From an uncultured Stenotrophomonas sp. (GTDB lineage Bacteria; Pseudomonadota; Gammaproteobacteria; Xanthomonadales; Xanthomonadaceae): a DNA stretch of 64,000 bases. The notes beneath the pieces are model-generated. The model made no database searches. It was not told the DNA's origin and saw nothing but the letters and a program-made list of their open reading frames with translations. The position numbers and the translations under genes were made by a program. Positions 37,209-47,323 of the stretch are shown in pieces; positions within the stretch are counted from its first letter, which is position 1, and each line of letters begins with the position of its first letter. The stretch spans positions 165,934-229,933 of the forward strand of contig NZ_CAJYVQ010000006.1 of NCBI RefSeq assembly GCF_913778665.1, read 5' to 3'.

Positions 37209-39254
37209 TCAGAAGCGTGCGGTCATGCTGAGGAAGCAGCTGCGCCCGGCCACGAAGTAGTCCGTGGAGCCTTCCGCATAGAGCTTCTTGTCGGCCAGGT
37301 TGCTGACGCCACCGCGCACGGTCAGCACTTCATTGACGTTCCACGCGGCGGTCAGGTCATACAGGGTGTAGGCCTTGAGGAAGGTGGTGGCGACACCGTC
37401 CTGCTTGCCGGTGTACTGCGCCGACAGGCTGCTGGAGAACGCGGTGTTCGGCGTCCAGTCCAGCGACGAATAGCCCGAGAACTCCGGCGTGTCGATCAGG
37501 TTGCGGCCGGTGGTCAGGTTCTTGGCTTCCTTCATCCAGGTGGCCGACGTACGCCAGCGCCAGTGCTCGCCGAAACGCACGTTCAGATTGCCTTCCATGC
37601 CGCTGGTGCGTGCGCGTTGCACGTTGCTCATGCGCGTCCACCAGATGCCGTTGAACCGGCCCAGAGGGGCGTACTCGATCTTGTTCCTGAAGTCGGTATG
37701 GAAATAGGTCAGGCCGGCATCGAACAGATCATTGTCGAAGCTGACGCCGATCTCGCGGTTGGTGCTGGTTTCCGGGTCCAGGTCCGGGTTGCCGGCCATG
37801 TAGCAGCCGCCGCGGGTGTAGCCCAGCGGGATCAGCGAGGTGCAGCCACGGCCACCGGACTGGGTGGCGGCGCTCGCCGAATTCTCGGTCAGGCTGGGCG
37901 CGCGGAAACCCTTGGAGACGCCACCACGGATCGTCCACTGCTCGGCCGGGTGCCAGACCAGGTAGGCGCGCGGGCTGACATGACCGCCAAACTTCTCGTG
38001 GTGATCCAGGCGCGCGCCCAGGGTCAGGGCCAGGGTGCGGTGCAGCTTCAGTTCGTCCTCGACGAACAGCGCCCAGGTATCGACCTGCAGATCGGAGCCG
38101 CTGACCGCATTGCCGGCGTAGTCGATCGGTGCGCGGCCGATGGTGTCGGTGTTGGTCAGTTCCTGGCGCTTCCATTGGCCCCCCACCGCGAACTGGTGTT
38201 CCACGCCGAGGGTGAACGGGGTGGTCAGGCTGCCCTCGATGATGGTGTCGGTGGCCTCGGAACGGCCGGTGGCGCCAATGTCGTTCTTGTATTCGGTCCA
38301 GTACGCGCTGATCTTCGAGTTGCCGAAGCGCCACTTGCCGTCGTGGTTCAGGGCCAGCGAGCTGCGCTTGAGTTCACTGGCGCCCCAGGCACCTTCGTCC
38401 TGCTTTTCCAGCGCGGCATCGATGAAGGCCTGCTGCACGCCATGACCGGCCTCCAACGAGAGTTGCTGCGCGTCGCTGAGCGTCCACTGCAGCAGCGCAT
38501 CGACATTGCGGTCCTTCTCGCCGGCATAGGCATTGCCGTAGACGCCGCCGTTGGACTGGTCCGAGTCGCGGCGCATGCTGTTGGCGCCGATGCGCAGGCC
38601 GAAGCGTTCGCCCAGCGGGCCGGAGAGGGTGGCGCCGATCTGCTGGGTGTCGCCGCGCTCGCTGTCGCCGGGGCGGGTGTAGCTGTGGGTGGCGCTGCCG
38701 TTCCAGGCATCACCGATGCGCTTGGTGATGATGTTGATCACACCGCCCATGGCATCGGAGCCGTAAAGCGAGGACATCGGGCCGCGCACCACCTCGATGC
38801 GCTCGATCTGGTCGGGCGCAATCCAGTTCAGGTCCTGGCGGCCCAGATCGGGGCGGTAATTGGTCGCGGCCGAGCTGCCCATGCGCTTGCCGTCCACCAG
38901 CACCAGCGTGTAGTTGGATGGCATGCCGCGCAGCTTGATCTTGGACTGCTCGCCGGCGGCGCTTAGACCGCCGGTCACGCCCGGCACGCGGCTGAGCAGG
39001 GTGGCCAGGTCGTGCACCGGCTGGCGTTCGATGTCTTCGCGGCTGATCACGCTGATGCTGGCAGGCGCATCCTTGATCCATTGCTGGTTGCCCGAGGCGG
39101 TCACCACCACGGTATCGAGGTCCTTGGTGGAGGCATCGGCGCTGGCCTCGGCGGCGGCCGGGCCGGGCAGGGCGAGCAGGCAGGCGCTGGCCAGCGTGTT
39201 GGCCAGGCGGGTGCGCGGCAGGCGCGCGGAACGGGAACGGGACGGCAGGGACAT
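37209..39254 (-). CDS. TonB-dependent outer-membrane receptor (FepA/CirA type)
   Basis: The 681-residue product has a signal peptide, a TonB-box-like DTVVVTASG near residue 48, the plug domain (ISREDIERQPVHDLATLLSRVPGV, LRGMPSNYTLVLVDGKRM, IEVVRGPMSSLYGSDAMGGVINII) and a 22-strand barrel with the C-terminal aromatic (SMTARF). These segments match CirA/FepA catecholate-siderophore receptors rather than sugar receptors. ATG 39252-39254 is chosen because GGAAG lies upstream. It faces a long upstream region with a candidate Fur site. Substrate is likely iron-siderophore but not proven. Confidence 0.9.
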   Translation of the reverse strand: MSLPSRSRSARLPRTRLANTLASACLLALPGPAAAEASADASTKDLDTVVVTASGNQQWIKDAPASISVISREDIERQPVHDLATLLSRVPGVTGGLSAAGEQSKIKLRGMPSNYTLVLVDGKRMGSSAATNYRPDLGRQDLNWIAPDQIERIEVVRGPMSSLYGSDAMGGVINIITKRIGDAWNGSATHSYTRPGDSERGDTQQIGATLSGPLGERFGLRIGANSMRRDSDQSNGGVYGNAYAGEKDRNVDALLQWTLSDAQQLSLEAGHGVQQAFIDAALEKQDEGAWGASELKRSSLALNHDGKWRFGNSKISAYWTEYKNDIGATGRSEATDTIIEGSLTTPFTLGVEHQFAVGGQWKRQELTNTDTIGRAPIDYAGNAVSGSDLQVDTWALFVEDELKLHRTLALTLGARLDHHEKFGGHVSPRAYLVWHPAEQWTIRGGVSKGFRAPSLTENSASAATQSGGRGCTSLIPLGYTRGGCYMAGNPDLDPETSTNREIGVSFDNDLFDAGLTYFHTDFRNKIEYAPLGRFNGIWWTRMSNVQRARTSGMEGNLNVRFGEHWRWRTSATWMKEAKNLTTGRNLIDTPEFSGYSSLDWTPNTAFSSSLSAQYTGKQDGVATTFLKAYTLYDLTAAWNVNEVLTVRGGVSNLADKKLYAEGSTDYFVAGRSCFLSMTARF

Positions 39255-39403
39255 GACGGCTTCCATGGGAGAAATGAGGGACCCGGTGGAAGCGCAGGCG
39301 CAGGCAGACAGCAGGCAGCCCCCCTTCCGTGGGTCGTTGGCGCACGGTTCGCTCCGGCGCCGCTGGGTGGGTCGCGGCCGTCCGGGAGACGGTGACCTGC
39401 CTG

Positions 39404-39432
39404 GTTAATGAAATGATAACCGTTCGCGTTTG
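39404..39432 (-). promoter_or_regulatory. Candidate Fur-like site upstream of TonB receptor
   Basis: The stretch AATGAAATGATAACCGTT matches the NAT(A/T)AT hexamer repeats of Fur boxes only in part (ATGATAAC well, the rest weakly). It lies about 155-180 bp upstream of the receptor start. Low confidence; it fits an iron-uptake gene. Confidence 0.3.
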
Positions 39433-39745
39433 TTACGATCCAGTACTGGACGCAACGCGGTGACACCCGCCCCCCGCACGGCGCGCTCGCCTGCTATTTG
39501 CTGAATGGGGACAAATCCCGGCGTAGACCTTCGCACCCGGCTTACATTCGGCCCCATAAACTGGGCCGCATTTTCGATTCCGCCCCGTTGGAGATCGTGT
39601 GGGTTCCGGTAGTGACAGACAGCGACTGTGCGGCCAAGGGCCGGCACAGCCAGGACAAGTGCGGGCGCCGGGAAGGCGCGCCGGGAACCTTCGTGCATGC
39701 AGCCTGGCCGGGACGGCCGGCCATGCCGCCCGTGCGGAGTAAGCG
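39433..39745. other. Non-coding region upstream of opgH
   Basis: No gene is supported. A short frame at 39498-39749 runs through it but lacks a conserved start or codon bias typical of neighbours. Presumed promoter and leader of opgH; no clear hexamers could be assigned. Confidence 0.4.
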
Positions 39746-41674
39746 GTGATGGGGGGTCACACCATCCACGCGGGAGCGGAAGTGCCCCGGCTCGACGCTG
39801 GCTGGGCGCTGCTGCCCGACGAGTCCCCGCTGCCGATGCCCGAGCAGACCCTGCGCGAAGGCGAGCTGAAGGTCCGCCGCCATCGCACCTCTCCGCGCCT
39901 GATCGGCCTGCGCCGGTTCTACATCTTCGGTGGCACCCTGGCCATGACCGCGGTTGCCACGCGCATGATGTGGCGGGTGCTGTCGGCCAATGGCATCAGC
40001 GTGCTCGAAGCCTGCCTGCTGGTGCTGTTCGTGGGCCTGTTCGCCTGGATCGCGCTTTCCTTCGCCAGCGCCCTGGCCGGCTTCCTGACTGCCGTGTTCG
40101 ACCGCGGCTATCGCCTTGGCATCGACCCGGACAAGCCGCTGCCGACCGTGCACAGCCGCACCGCGCTGCTGATGCCGACCTACAACGAAGATCCGCGCCG
40201 GCTGCTGGCGGGCCTGCAGGCAATCTACGAATCGGTGGCGGCCACCGGCCAACTCGAACGCTTCGACTTCTTCGTGCTCAGCGACACCCGCCGCGAGGAC
40301 ATCGCACGCGCCGAGGAGCAGGTGTTCGCCGAATTGCGTGAGCGGGTGCCGGAGGGCATGACGCGGCTGTTCTATCGCCGCCGTGGCGACAACAGCGGGC
40401 GCAAGGCCGGCAACATTGCCGACTGGGTGCGCCGCTTCGGTGGCGCCTACCCGCAGATGCTGATCCTCGACGCCGACAGCCTGATGACCGGCGACAGCAT
40501 CGTGCGCCTGGTGGCCGGCATGGAGCACAACGCTGACGTCGGCCTGATCCAGACCCTGCCGTCGGTGATCGGCGGTCGCACCCTGTTCGCGCGCATGCAG
40601 CAGTTCGGCGGACGCGTGTACGGGCCGGTCATCGCCCGTGGCGTGGCCTGGTGGCATGGCGCCGAGAGCAACTACTGGGGCCACAACGCGATCATCCGCA
40701 CCCGTGCCTTCGCCGACCACGCCGGCCTGCCGGCGCTGCCCGGGCGCAAGCCGTTCGGCGGCCACGTGCTCAGCCACGATTTCGTCGAAGCGGCGCTGAT
40801 GCGTCGTGGGGGCTGGGCCGCGCACATGGTGCCGTACCTGGGTGGCAGCTACGAAGAAGGCCCGCCGACGCTGACCGACCTGCTGGTGCGCGACCGCCGC
40901 TGGTGCCAGGGTAACCTGCAGCACGGCAAGGTGGTCGGCAGCCGCGGCCTGCACTGGATCAGCCGCACCCACATGCTGATCGGCATCGGCCATTACTTCA
41001 CCGCGCCGATGTGGGCGATGCTGATGCTGATCGGCATCGCGATCCCGCTGTTCCAGGAAGGCATCGATTTCAACGCCCTGCTGCACCTCTCGCCCAGTGT
41101 CTACTGGCGCGCCCAGGACGAAGAGCAGGTGGTGCGCCTGTTCGCTGCCACCATGGCGGTGCTGCTGCTGCCTAAAGTGCTGGGCTATCTGGCGATGCTG
41201 CTGGACCCGGTCGATCGTCGCGGTTGTGGCGGTGCGATCCGTGCGTTCGTGTCGATGCTGGTGGAAACCGTGCTGGCCGCGCTGATGGCGCCGGTGGTCA
41301 TGTACGTGCAGTCGCGCGGCGTGGCCGAAGTACTGTCCGGCCGCGATTCCGGCTGGGACGCGCAGCAGCGCGACGATGGCGGCATCTCGTGGATGGCCCT
41401 GATCCGCGGCTACGGCGGGCTGGGTGTGTTCGGCGCGTTCATGGGCGTGCTGGCGTGGGCGGTGTCGCCGTCGCTGGCGGCCTGGATGGCGCCGGTGGTC
41501 ATCGGCATGGTGCTGGCCGTTCCGGTGGTGGCGCTGACGTCCTCGCGTGGCCCGGGGGCCTTCCTGCATCGGCTCGGCCTGCTCGATATCCCCGAAGAGA
41601 ACATCCCGCCGACCGTGCTGGTGCGCGCCGCGCAGCTGCGCCGGGAAGCGGCCGAGCAACCGCCGCTGTACTGA
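39746..41674 (+). CDS. opgH: Osmoregulated periplasmic glucan glucosyltransferase OpgH (MdoH)
   Basis: The 642-residue inner-membrane GT2 enzyme builds the glucose backbone of periplasmic glucans from UDP-glucose. Two N-terminal helices precede the GT2 domain, with TYNED near residue 145, LDADS (D-x-D) near residue 245, SHDFVE, and RDRRWCQGN (the QxxRW-equivalent). At least four helices follow. GTG 39746 and ATG 39749 are both possible; GGAG at 39736-39739 fits either. No opgG lies beside it. E. coli OpgH is about 200 residues longer, mostly at the N-terminus. Confidence 0.92.
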   Translation: MMGGHTIHAGAEVPRLDAGWALLPDESPLPMPEQTLREGELKVRRHRTSPRLIGLRRFYIFGGTLAMTAVATRMMWRVLSANGISVLEACLLVLFVGLFAWIALSFASALAGFLTAVFDRGYRLGIDPDKPLPTVHSRTALLMPTYNEDPRRLLAGLQAIYESVAATGQLERFDFFVLSDTRREDIARAEEQVFAELRERVPEGMTRLFYRRRGDNSGRKAGNIADWVRRFGGAYPQMLILDADSLMTGDSIVRLVAGMEHNADVGLIQTLPSVIGGRTLFARMQQFGGRVYGPVIARGVAWWHGAESNYWGHNAIIRTRAFADHAGLPALPGRKPFGGHVLSHDFVEAALMRRGGWAAHMVPYLGGSYEEGPPTLTDLLVRDRRWCQGNLQHGKVVGSRGLHWISRTHMLIGIGHYFTAPMWAMLMLIGIAIPLFQEGIDFNALLHLSPSVYWRAQDEEQVVRLFAATMAVLLLPKVLGYLAMLLDPVDRRGCGGAIRAFVSMLVETVLAALMAPVVMYVQSRGVAEVLSGRDSGWDAQQRDDGGISWMALIRGYGGLGVFGAFMGVLAWAVSPSLAAWMAPVVIGMVLAVPVVALTSSRGPGAFLHRLGLLDIPEENIPPTVLVRAAQLRREAAEQPPLY

Positions 41675-41724
41675 TCGCCGCGTGCCAGCGGCATAATGCG
41701 GCTCGAACTTGAAGGAGCCGCATC

Positions 41725-42384
41725 ATGCTGCAAACGGTGGAACAGGAAACCGGCGCTTCGCCGCAGTGGTCGGTGATCTGGCTGCACGGGCTCGGCGCCG
41801 ACGGCCACGACTTCGCGCCGATCGTGCCGGAACTGGTGCGGCCGCATTGGCCCGCCCTGCGTTTCGTGTTCCCGCACGCACCGGTGCGGCCGATCACGAT
41901 CAACAACGGCGTGCCGATGCGCGGCTGGTACGACATCGTCGGCATGGATTTCCGCTCGCGCGCCGACATGGCCGGCGTGCAGGAATCGGTGCAGCAGCTG
42001 GATGCGTTGATCGCACGCGAGATCGAGCGCGGCATCGCGCCGGAGAAGATCTTCCTGGCCGGTTTCTCGCAGGGCGGCGCGATCATCCTCACCGCCGCAC
42101 TGTCGCGCACCGCGCCGCTGGCTGGCCTGATCGCACTGTCCACTTACCTGCCGGAAGCCGGGAGCGCCAAGCGCGTTGACGATGCGGTGCAGGTGCCGGT
42201 GTTCATGGCCCACGGCAGCAGCGACCCGGTGATTCCGCAGGCGGTGGCCGTACACAGCGCGCAGGCCCTGCAGGCGCTGGGCCTGGACGTGGAATGGCAC
42301 AGCTACCCGATGGCGCACCAGGTCTGCGCCGAAGAGATCGATGCGCTGGGGGACTGGCTGCAGGAACGGCTGGGCGCCGCCTGA
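41725..42384 (+). CDS. Alpha/beta-hydrolase carboxylesterase (acyl-protein thioesterase type)
   Basis: The 219-residue enzyme has the complete triad: Ser115 in GFSQGG, Asp167 in HGSSDPVIP and His198 in PMAHQV. The WLHGLGADGHDF oxyanion loop and length match the phospholipase/carboxylesterase family that hydrolyses short esters or thioesters. A GAAGGAG ribosome site precedes ATG 41725. It ends three bases before the histidine kinase gene and is probably in the same operon. Substrate unknown. Confidence 0.9.
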   Translation: MLQTVEQETGASPQWSVIWLHGLGADGHDFAPIVPELVRPHWPALRFVFPHAPVRPITINNGVPMRGWYDIVGMDFRSRADMAGVQESVQQLDALIAREIERGIAPEKIFLAGFSQGGAIILTAALSRTAPLAGLIALSTYLPEAGSAKRVDDAVQVPVFMAHGSSDPVIPQAVAVHSAQALQALGLDVEWHSYPMAHQVCAEEIDALGDWLQERLGAA

Positions 42385-42387
42385 TCC

Positions 42388-43431
42388 ATGTCCCCGGCCA
42401 GCACACCGCCGTGGATGCCGGAACTGTGCCGCCTGCCGCGGCTGGCGGCGATGCTCGGCCTGGCCGAGCTGGTGGTGGTGGTGCTGGCGCTGGCGCCCGA
42501 TGGCAGCCGTCACTGGACCCTCGGTGAGCTGCTGTCGGCCAGTGGCTTCGCGCTGTGGCTGGCGCTGGCGGTGACCGCCAGCCTGTGCCTGCTGCGGCAG
42601 GCACTGTCGAGGCTCCCGCAGGTGCTGGGCGCGGTCGCTGGGATCGTGCTGGCGGCCCTGATCGCGGTGATCTGCGCCGGCATCGTGCATGCCCTGTACG
42701 CGGTGCTGGGTGACAATTTCGCCAGCGGCATCAGCTTCTGGCGCTTTACCCTCGGCAGCGCGGCCACTACCGCGCTGATCACCGCGCTGGCACTGCGCTA
42801 CTTCTATGTCAGCGACCGCTGGGCCGCACAGGTGCAGGCCAACGCGCGCGCCCAGGCCGATGCGTTGCAGGCGCGGATCCGCCCGCATTTCCTGTTCAAC
42901 AGCATGAACCTGATCGCCAGCCTGCTGCATCGCGACCCGGCCGTGGCCGAGCGCGCAGTGCTGGACCTGTCGGATCTGTTCCGTGCCGCGTTGGGGGCGG
43001 GCGAGGGCGATTCCACGTTGCGCGACGAATGCGAGCTGGCCGAGCGCTATCTGTCGATCGAATCGCTGCGCCTGGGCGAACGCCTGCAGGTGCGCTGGCA
43101 ACGCGACGAGCCGCTGCCGTGGGACCTGCCACTGCCGAGGCTGGTCCTGCAACCGCTGGTGGAGAATGCCGTGCTGCACGGCATTTCACGCCTGCCCGAG
43201 GGCGGCACCATCGAGCTGCAGCTGGCCTGCGAAGGCAACGAACTGCAGATCCGCGTGCGCAATCCGGCACCCGACCCGCAATCGCCCGGGCTGGCCCTGG
43301 CGCGTGGCGCCGGGCATGCCCAGCACAGCATCGGCCATCGGCTGGCCTGGCGCTTCGGCAGCGCCGCGCGGATGACGGCCGGCTGGACCGAAGGCTACTA
43401 TGCCTGCCAGGTGACAGTGCCGATCCAGTGA
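42388..43431 (+). CDS. algZ: LytS-type sensor histidine kinase, AlgZ/FimS-like
   Basis: The 347-residue kinase has four transmembrane helices, then the His-kinase domain of the LytS type: phospho-acceptor His167 in QARIRPHFLFNSMNLI, N-box LVLQPLVENAVLHGI, and a short C-terminal ATPase. In Pseudomonas the order algZ-algR-hemC is conserved, and hemC follows here as well, which supports the name. The AlgR-type regulator starts immediately downstream. It probably senses a cell-envelope signal. Confidence 0.85.
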   Translation: MSPASTPPWMPELCRLPRLAAMLGLAELVVVVLALAPDGSRHWTLGELLSASGFALWLALAVTASLCLLRQALSRLPQVLGAVAGIVLAALIAVICAGIVHALYAVLGDNFASGISFWRFTLGSAATTALITALALRYFYVSDRWAAQVQANARAQADALQARIRPHFLFNSMNLIASLLHRDPAVAERAVLDLSDLFRAALGAGEGDSTLRDECELAERYLSIESLRLGERLQVRWQRDEPLPWDLPLPRLVLQPLVENAVLHGISRLPEGGTIELQLACEGNELQIRVRNPAPDPQSPGLALARGAGHAQHSIGHRLAWRFGSAARMTAGWTEGYYACQVTVPIQ

Positions 43432-43441
43432 GGGAGTGATC

Positions 43442-44173
43442 GTGAGGGTAGTCATCGCCGATGACGAACCGCTGGCGCGCGAGCGCCTGCGCAGCCTGCT
43501 GGCGGCGCAGGACGGCGTGGATGTGGTGGCCGAGGCCGGCAACGGCGAGCAGGCCTTGCACGCGTGCGCGGAACTGCAGCCGGACCTGGTCCTGCTGGAT
43601 ATCGCGATGCCGGGGCTGGATGGCCTGGAAGCGGCGCGCCACCTGGCCAGCTTCGAGCCACGGCCGGCGGTGGTGTTCTGCACCGCTTACGACGCGCATG
43701 CGTTGTCGGCCTTCGAAGCGGCTGCGATCGATTACCTGATGAAGCCGGTTCGCGCCGAGCGCCTGGCCGCAGCGATCGCGCGTGCGCGTACCTTCCTGGC
43801 CGGTCGCGGCGGCCCGCCACAGGACCGCGGCGGCCAGCAGGCGCGCAGCATGCTGTGCGCGCGCCTGCGCGGCAGCCTGCGGCTGATCCCGCTGGACGAT
43901 ATCCATTACCTGCAGGCCGAAGAAAAGTACGTGGTGGTGCACCACGCGCGCGGCGAGGACCTGATCGAGGAGTCGCTGAGGTCGCTGGAAGAGGAGTTCT
44001 CCAGCCGCTTCATCCGCATCCATCGCAACTGCCTGGTGGCGCGCCACGAGCTGGTGGAGCTGCGCCGTGGTACTGGCGGGCAGGTGCAGGCGGTGCTGCG
44101 GCATGGCAAGCAGCCGCTGGAAGTCAGTCGGCGCTGCGTGGCGACGCTGAAGCAGGAATTGCGGCATCTGTGA
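43442..44173 (+). CDS. algR: LytTR response regulator AlgR-like
   Basis: The 243-residue regulator has a CheY-like receiver (VVIADDEPLARERL, phosphorylated Asp53 in LLDIAMPGLD, MKPV) and a C-terminal LytTR DNA-binding domain (HRNCLVARHELVEL). In P. aeruginosa AlgR controls alginate, twitching and other surface genes. GTG 43442 is used because AGGGAG at 43431-43436 is then spaced correctly; a GTG two codons upstream overlaps that site. Followed by a repeat-rich gap and hemC. Confidence 0.9.
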   Translation: MRVVIADDEPLARERLRSLLAAQDGVDVVAEAGNGEQALHACAELQPDLVLLDIAMPGLDGLEAARHLASFEPRPAVVFCTAYDAHALSAFEAAAIDYLMKPVRAERLAAAIARARTFLAGRGGPPQDRGGQQARSMLCARLRGSLRLIPLDDIHYLQAEEKYVVVHHARGEDLIEESLRSLEEEFSSRFIRIHRNCLVARHELVELRRGTGGQVQAVLRHGKQPLEVSRRCVATLKQELRHL

Positions 44174-44735
<562 letters not shown>

Positions 44736-45647
44736 ATGGAAACCGTCCGCATTGCCACCCGCAAGAGCCCGCTCGCCCTCTGGCAGAGCGAACACGTCGC
44801 CGACCGCCTGCGCCAGGCCCACCCCGGCCTGCATGTGGAACTGGTGCCGATGAGCACCCGCGGCGACGAGGTGCTGGACCGCTCGCTGGCCGCCATCGGT
44901 GGCAAGGGCCTGTTCCTGAAGGAACTGGAGCTGGCCATGCTGCGCGGTGAGGCCGACTGTGCGGTGCATTCGCTGAAGGACGTACCGATGGAGCTGGACG
45001 CGCCATTTGCGTTGCCGGCGATGCTGACCCGCCACGATCCGGCCGATGGTTTCGTCTCCAACCTGTACGCCTCGCTGGATGCACTGCCGATCGGTGCACG
45101 GGTCGGCACCTCGTCATTGCGCCGCCAGGCCCAGCTGCGTGCGCTGCGCCCGGACCTGGAACTGCTGGACCTGCGCGGCAACGTCAACACCCGCCTGGCC
45201 AAGCTCGACAACGGTGGCTATGACGCCATCGTGCTGGCCGTGGCCGGGCTGGAGCGGCTGGGCCTGGGTGAGCGCATCGTCGCGCGCCTGCAGCCACCTC
45301 AGTGGTTGCCGGCACCGGCACAGGGGGCGGTGGCGGTGGAGTGCGATGGCAGCAATGTGGGGCTGATGGCGCTGTTCGCTGGCCTGGATGATGCAGCGAC
45401 GCGTGCCTGCGTCGAGGCCGAGCGGGCGATGAACCGAGCGCTGCATGGCAGCTGCCACGTGCCGGTGGCGGCGATCGCGCAGTGGCAGGGCCAGGATCTT
45501 CACCTGCAGGGACTGGTCGGCAGCGCCAGCGATGGCCGCGCGGTCCGCGCAGAAGCGGTCGGGCCGGCCGGCGATCCGGAAGCGCTGGGCCAGCAGGTGG
45601 CCAAGCTGCTGCTGGATGCCGGTGCCGGCGGACTGCTGGATGTCTGA
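44736..45647 (+). CDS. hemC: Hydroxymethylbilane synthase (porphobilinogen deaminase)
   Basis: The 303-residue enzyme polymerises four porphobilinogens in heme synthesis. The dipyrromethane cofactor Cys240 lies in GSCHVPVA. Arg-rich active-site motifs include [19 protein letters not shown] and [14 protein letters not shown] 44736 gives the usual start [14 protein letters not shown]. Linked to algZ/algR as in pseudomonads. A SMAG and a bidirectional terminator follow. Confidence 0.96.
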   Translation: METVRIATRKSPLALWQSEHVADRLRQAHPGLHVELVPMSTRGDEVLDRSLAAIGGKGLFLKELELAMLRGEADCAVHSLKDVPMELDAPFALPAMLTRHDPADGFVSNLYASLDALPIGARVGTSSLRRQAQLRALRPDLELLDLRGNVNTRLAKLDNGGYDAIVLAVAGLERLGLGERIVARLQPPQWLPAPAQGAVAVECDGSNVGLMALFAGLDDAATRACVEAERAMNRALHGSCHVPVAAIAQWQGQDLHLQGLVGSASDGRAVRAEAVGPAGDPEALGQQVAKLLLDAGAGGLLDV

Positions 45648-45662
45648 GCCGGAACCGACGTG

Positions 45663-45689
45663 GTAGAGCCGACCGTCAGTCGGCTCTAC
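45663..45689. repeat. SMAG palindrome after hemC
   Basis: GTAGAGCCGACCGT and AGTCGGCTCTAC are perfect complements, a complete SMAG type with GTAG at one end and CTAC at the other. Confidence 0.9.
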
Positions 45690-45725
45690 CCCATAGGCTC
45701 CGCCCAGCCTGCCCATCGCGGTGAA

Positions 45726-45752
45726 AGAAAACGGGCGCCCTGGGCGCCCGTT
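45726..45752. terminator. Bidirectional terminator between hemC and DUF481 gene
   Basis: ACGGGCGCC / GGCGCCCGT stem with a tiny loop; A-rich on the left and T-rich on the right, so it serves both convergent genes (minus strand T-run TTTTCTTTC). Confidence 0.85.
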
Positions 45753-45756
45753 CTGC

Positions 45757-46533
45757 TTACTTGAACTTGTAGACCACGTTCATCGTGGTCAGCGTATCGG
45801 TCTTGCGCTTGTCTTCGGCCACGTCACTGTTGTAACGCGCCTGCCAGCCGGCCTTCAGCGCCAGGTGCTCGTTCATGCTCACCGAGACACCAAAGTCGTT
45901 CTGGCCGAAGGTGTTGTACGAACCGGATTCAACCAGCAGGGTGTTGACCAGGTCGGTGTTGTCAGTCAGCGAGTACTTCAGGTCGAACAGGCCTCGACCG
46001 ATCATGCCGGTACGGGTGCGGTCGTCCTCGGTGCTGTGGGTGCGGCGCACACCGGGGCCGATCTGTGCATCGAACGAGAAGCGCTCGGTGTTCCACAGGC
46101 GGGTGCCGTAACCCAGACCGAACGAGCTCTGGCGGTCGTAGGTGGCGAAATCATCGCGTTCGGTACGCACCGTCGCGGTCAGCTGGCGGTGCTCGCCCAG
46201 CTGCAGCGCGCTGCCGGCACTGCCGGTGTAGCGGTTGGCGGTGGTGTTGTTGCGACGGGTGGTGGTGCCGTCGTCGTTGGTCTCGGTCACCTTGGAGCTG
46301 GAGCGCAGGCCGAACAGGTCCATGCTGTGCACCCAGTCGCCGTCGGTGTAGCGCAGGCGCAGGCGACCGTTGAAGCTCTCGGTGCTGCTGTTGCCACGTG
46401 CCGAGGCGAAGCCGAGCTCGCCGCCGCTGCCGCTCCACGGCGAGGACATCGCCGCCAGCTCGGAGGCGTCCTGCGCGTATGCGAGCGGCGCACACAGCAG
46501 CAGGGGGATCAGCAGGGACACGCGCAGGGACAT
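45757..46533 (-). CDS. DUF481 outer-membrane protein
   Basis: The 258-residue protein has a signal peptide at 1 to about 20 and a beta-rich mature part of the DUF481 family (putative salt-induced outer-membrane protein). It has alternating hydrophobic strands such as GELGFASARGNSSTESFNGRLRLRY and a C-terminal NVVYKFK aromatic end typical of barrels. Role is not known. ATG 46531-46533. A terminator follows. Confidence 0.85.
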   Translation of the reverse strand: MSLRVSLLIPLLLCAPLAYAQDASELAAMSSPWSGSGGELGFASARGNSSTESFNGRLRLRYTDGDWVHSMDLFGLRSSSKVTETNDDGTTTRRNNTTANRYTGSAGSALQLGEHRQLTATVRTERDDFATYDRQSSFGLGYGTRLWNTERFSFDAQIGPGVRRTHSTEDDRTRTGMIGRGLFDLKYSLTDNTDLVNTLLVESGSYNTFGQNDFGVSVSMNEHLALKAGWQARYNSDVAEDKRKTDTLTTMNVVYKFK

Positions 46534-46639
46534 CGAGGCTTCTCCGAAACGGTTAACAGCCGGTGATGATACTGGAAGCGTGATGGCGGTCCGAATCGAT
46601 CCAAAGCGTGCTTCAGCAGGCGTTGCCGCGATCGCCCAT

Positions 46640-47254
46640 TCAGGGCAGATCGATGCGCAGTGCCGGGTCGTTGAAGCGCGAATAGCGCAGGCGCAGCTGG
46701 AAGCTGCGGCCGTTGCTGCTGCCGCTGCGCACGATCTGCCGTGGCAGGCCCTGGGCGTCCACCCAGTACTCCATGCGCTCGCCGGGCTGCGCGCCGCGCA
46801 GGCGGTAGTGGCGGGTCTGGACGCCGTCCAGCGCCTGGCTGCCGAGATCCTCGGCCTGCAGGTCGGCGGGCAGGGCATCGGCCGGCAGCGGGTTGCGCCA
46901 CTGTTCGAGCAGGCCCGCCGGGGCCGGCACCTGGCGGATCGCGCCGTCGGCCTGCAGGAACAGGGTGTCGCCGATGATCGTCTGCAGCCCGGCCGGTGTC
47001 TGCACCCGGAAACGGTCGGGGGCGACGAAGTCCATGGCGCTGCGCACCGGCTGCGGCGCGCCCAGCACCTCCAGTTCGGCGTGGAAGCTGCGCAGGGCGG
47101 CAAACCGCTGGCTGGCGCCCAGCACCGCCTGCGCCGGATCGGCAGCCGGCACGGCGGCCTCGCCGTGGGTTGGTGCCGGCGCGCGATCGCAGGCGGCCAG
47201 CAGCAGACAGGCCAGCAGGGACAGGGCGGGCAACCGGCGCATCGGGCGTTCCAT
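46640..47254 (-). CDS. LolA-like putative outer-membrane lipoprotein
   Basis: The 204-residue product has a type II signal peptide ending in the lipobox LLAAC with acylated Cys22, and a beta-rich domain with FRVQTPAGLQ and YWVDAQGLPRQI segments that resemble the LolA/LolB fold. It could be a lipoprotein carrier or DUF-type assembly factor. Start MERPMRR (47252-47254) or MRRLPA four codons on. Divergent from the WYL regulator. Confidence 0.7.
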   Translation of the reverse strand: MERPMRRLPALSLLACLLLAACDRAPAPTHGEAAVPAADPAQAVLGASQRFAALRSFHAELEVLGAPQPVRSAMDFVAPDRFRVQTPAGLQTIIGDTLFLQADGAIRQVPAPAGLLEQWRNPLPADALPADLQAEDLGSQALDGVQTRHYRLRGAQPGERMEYWVDAQGLPRQIVRSGSSNGRSFQLRLRYSRFNDPALRIDLP

Positions 47255-47323
47255 GGGGGCAGGGGCGACCACGATAGCCCAAACGTCCCACACAAGACCC
47301 GCGAGTCGGACATAATCGGGGGC

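Noticed and set aside
39542..41659. 705-codon minus-strand open frame opposite opgH
   Set aside because: Antisense to a complete GT2 enzyme; no domain recognised and no start signal.
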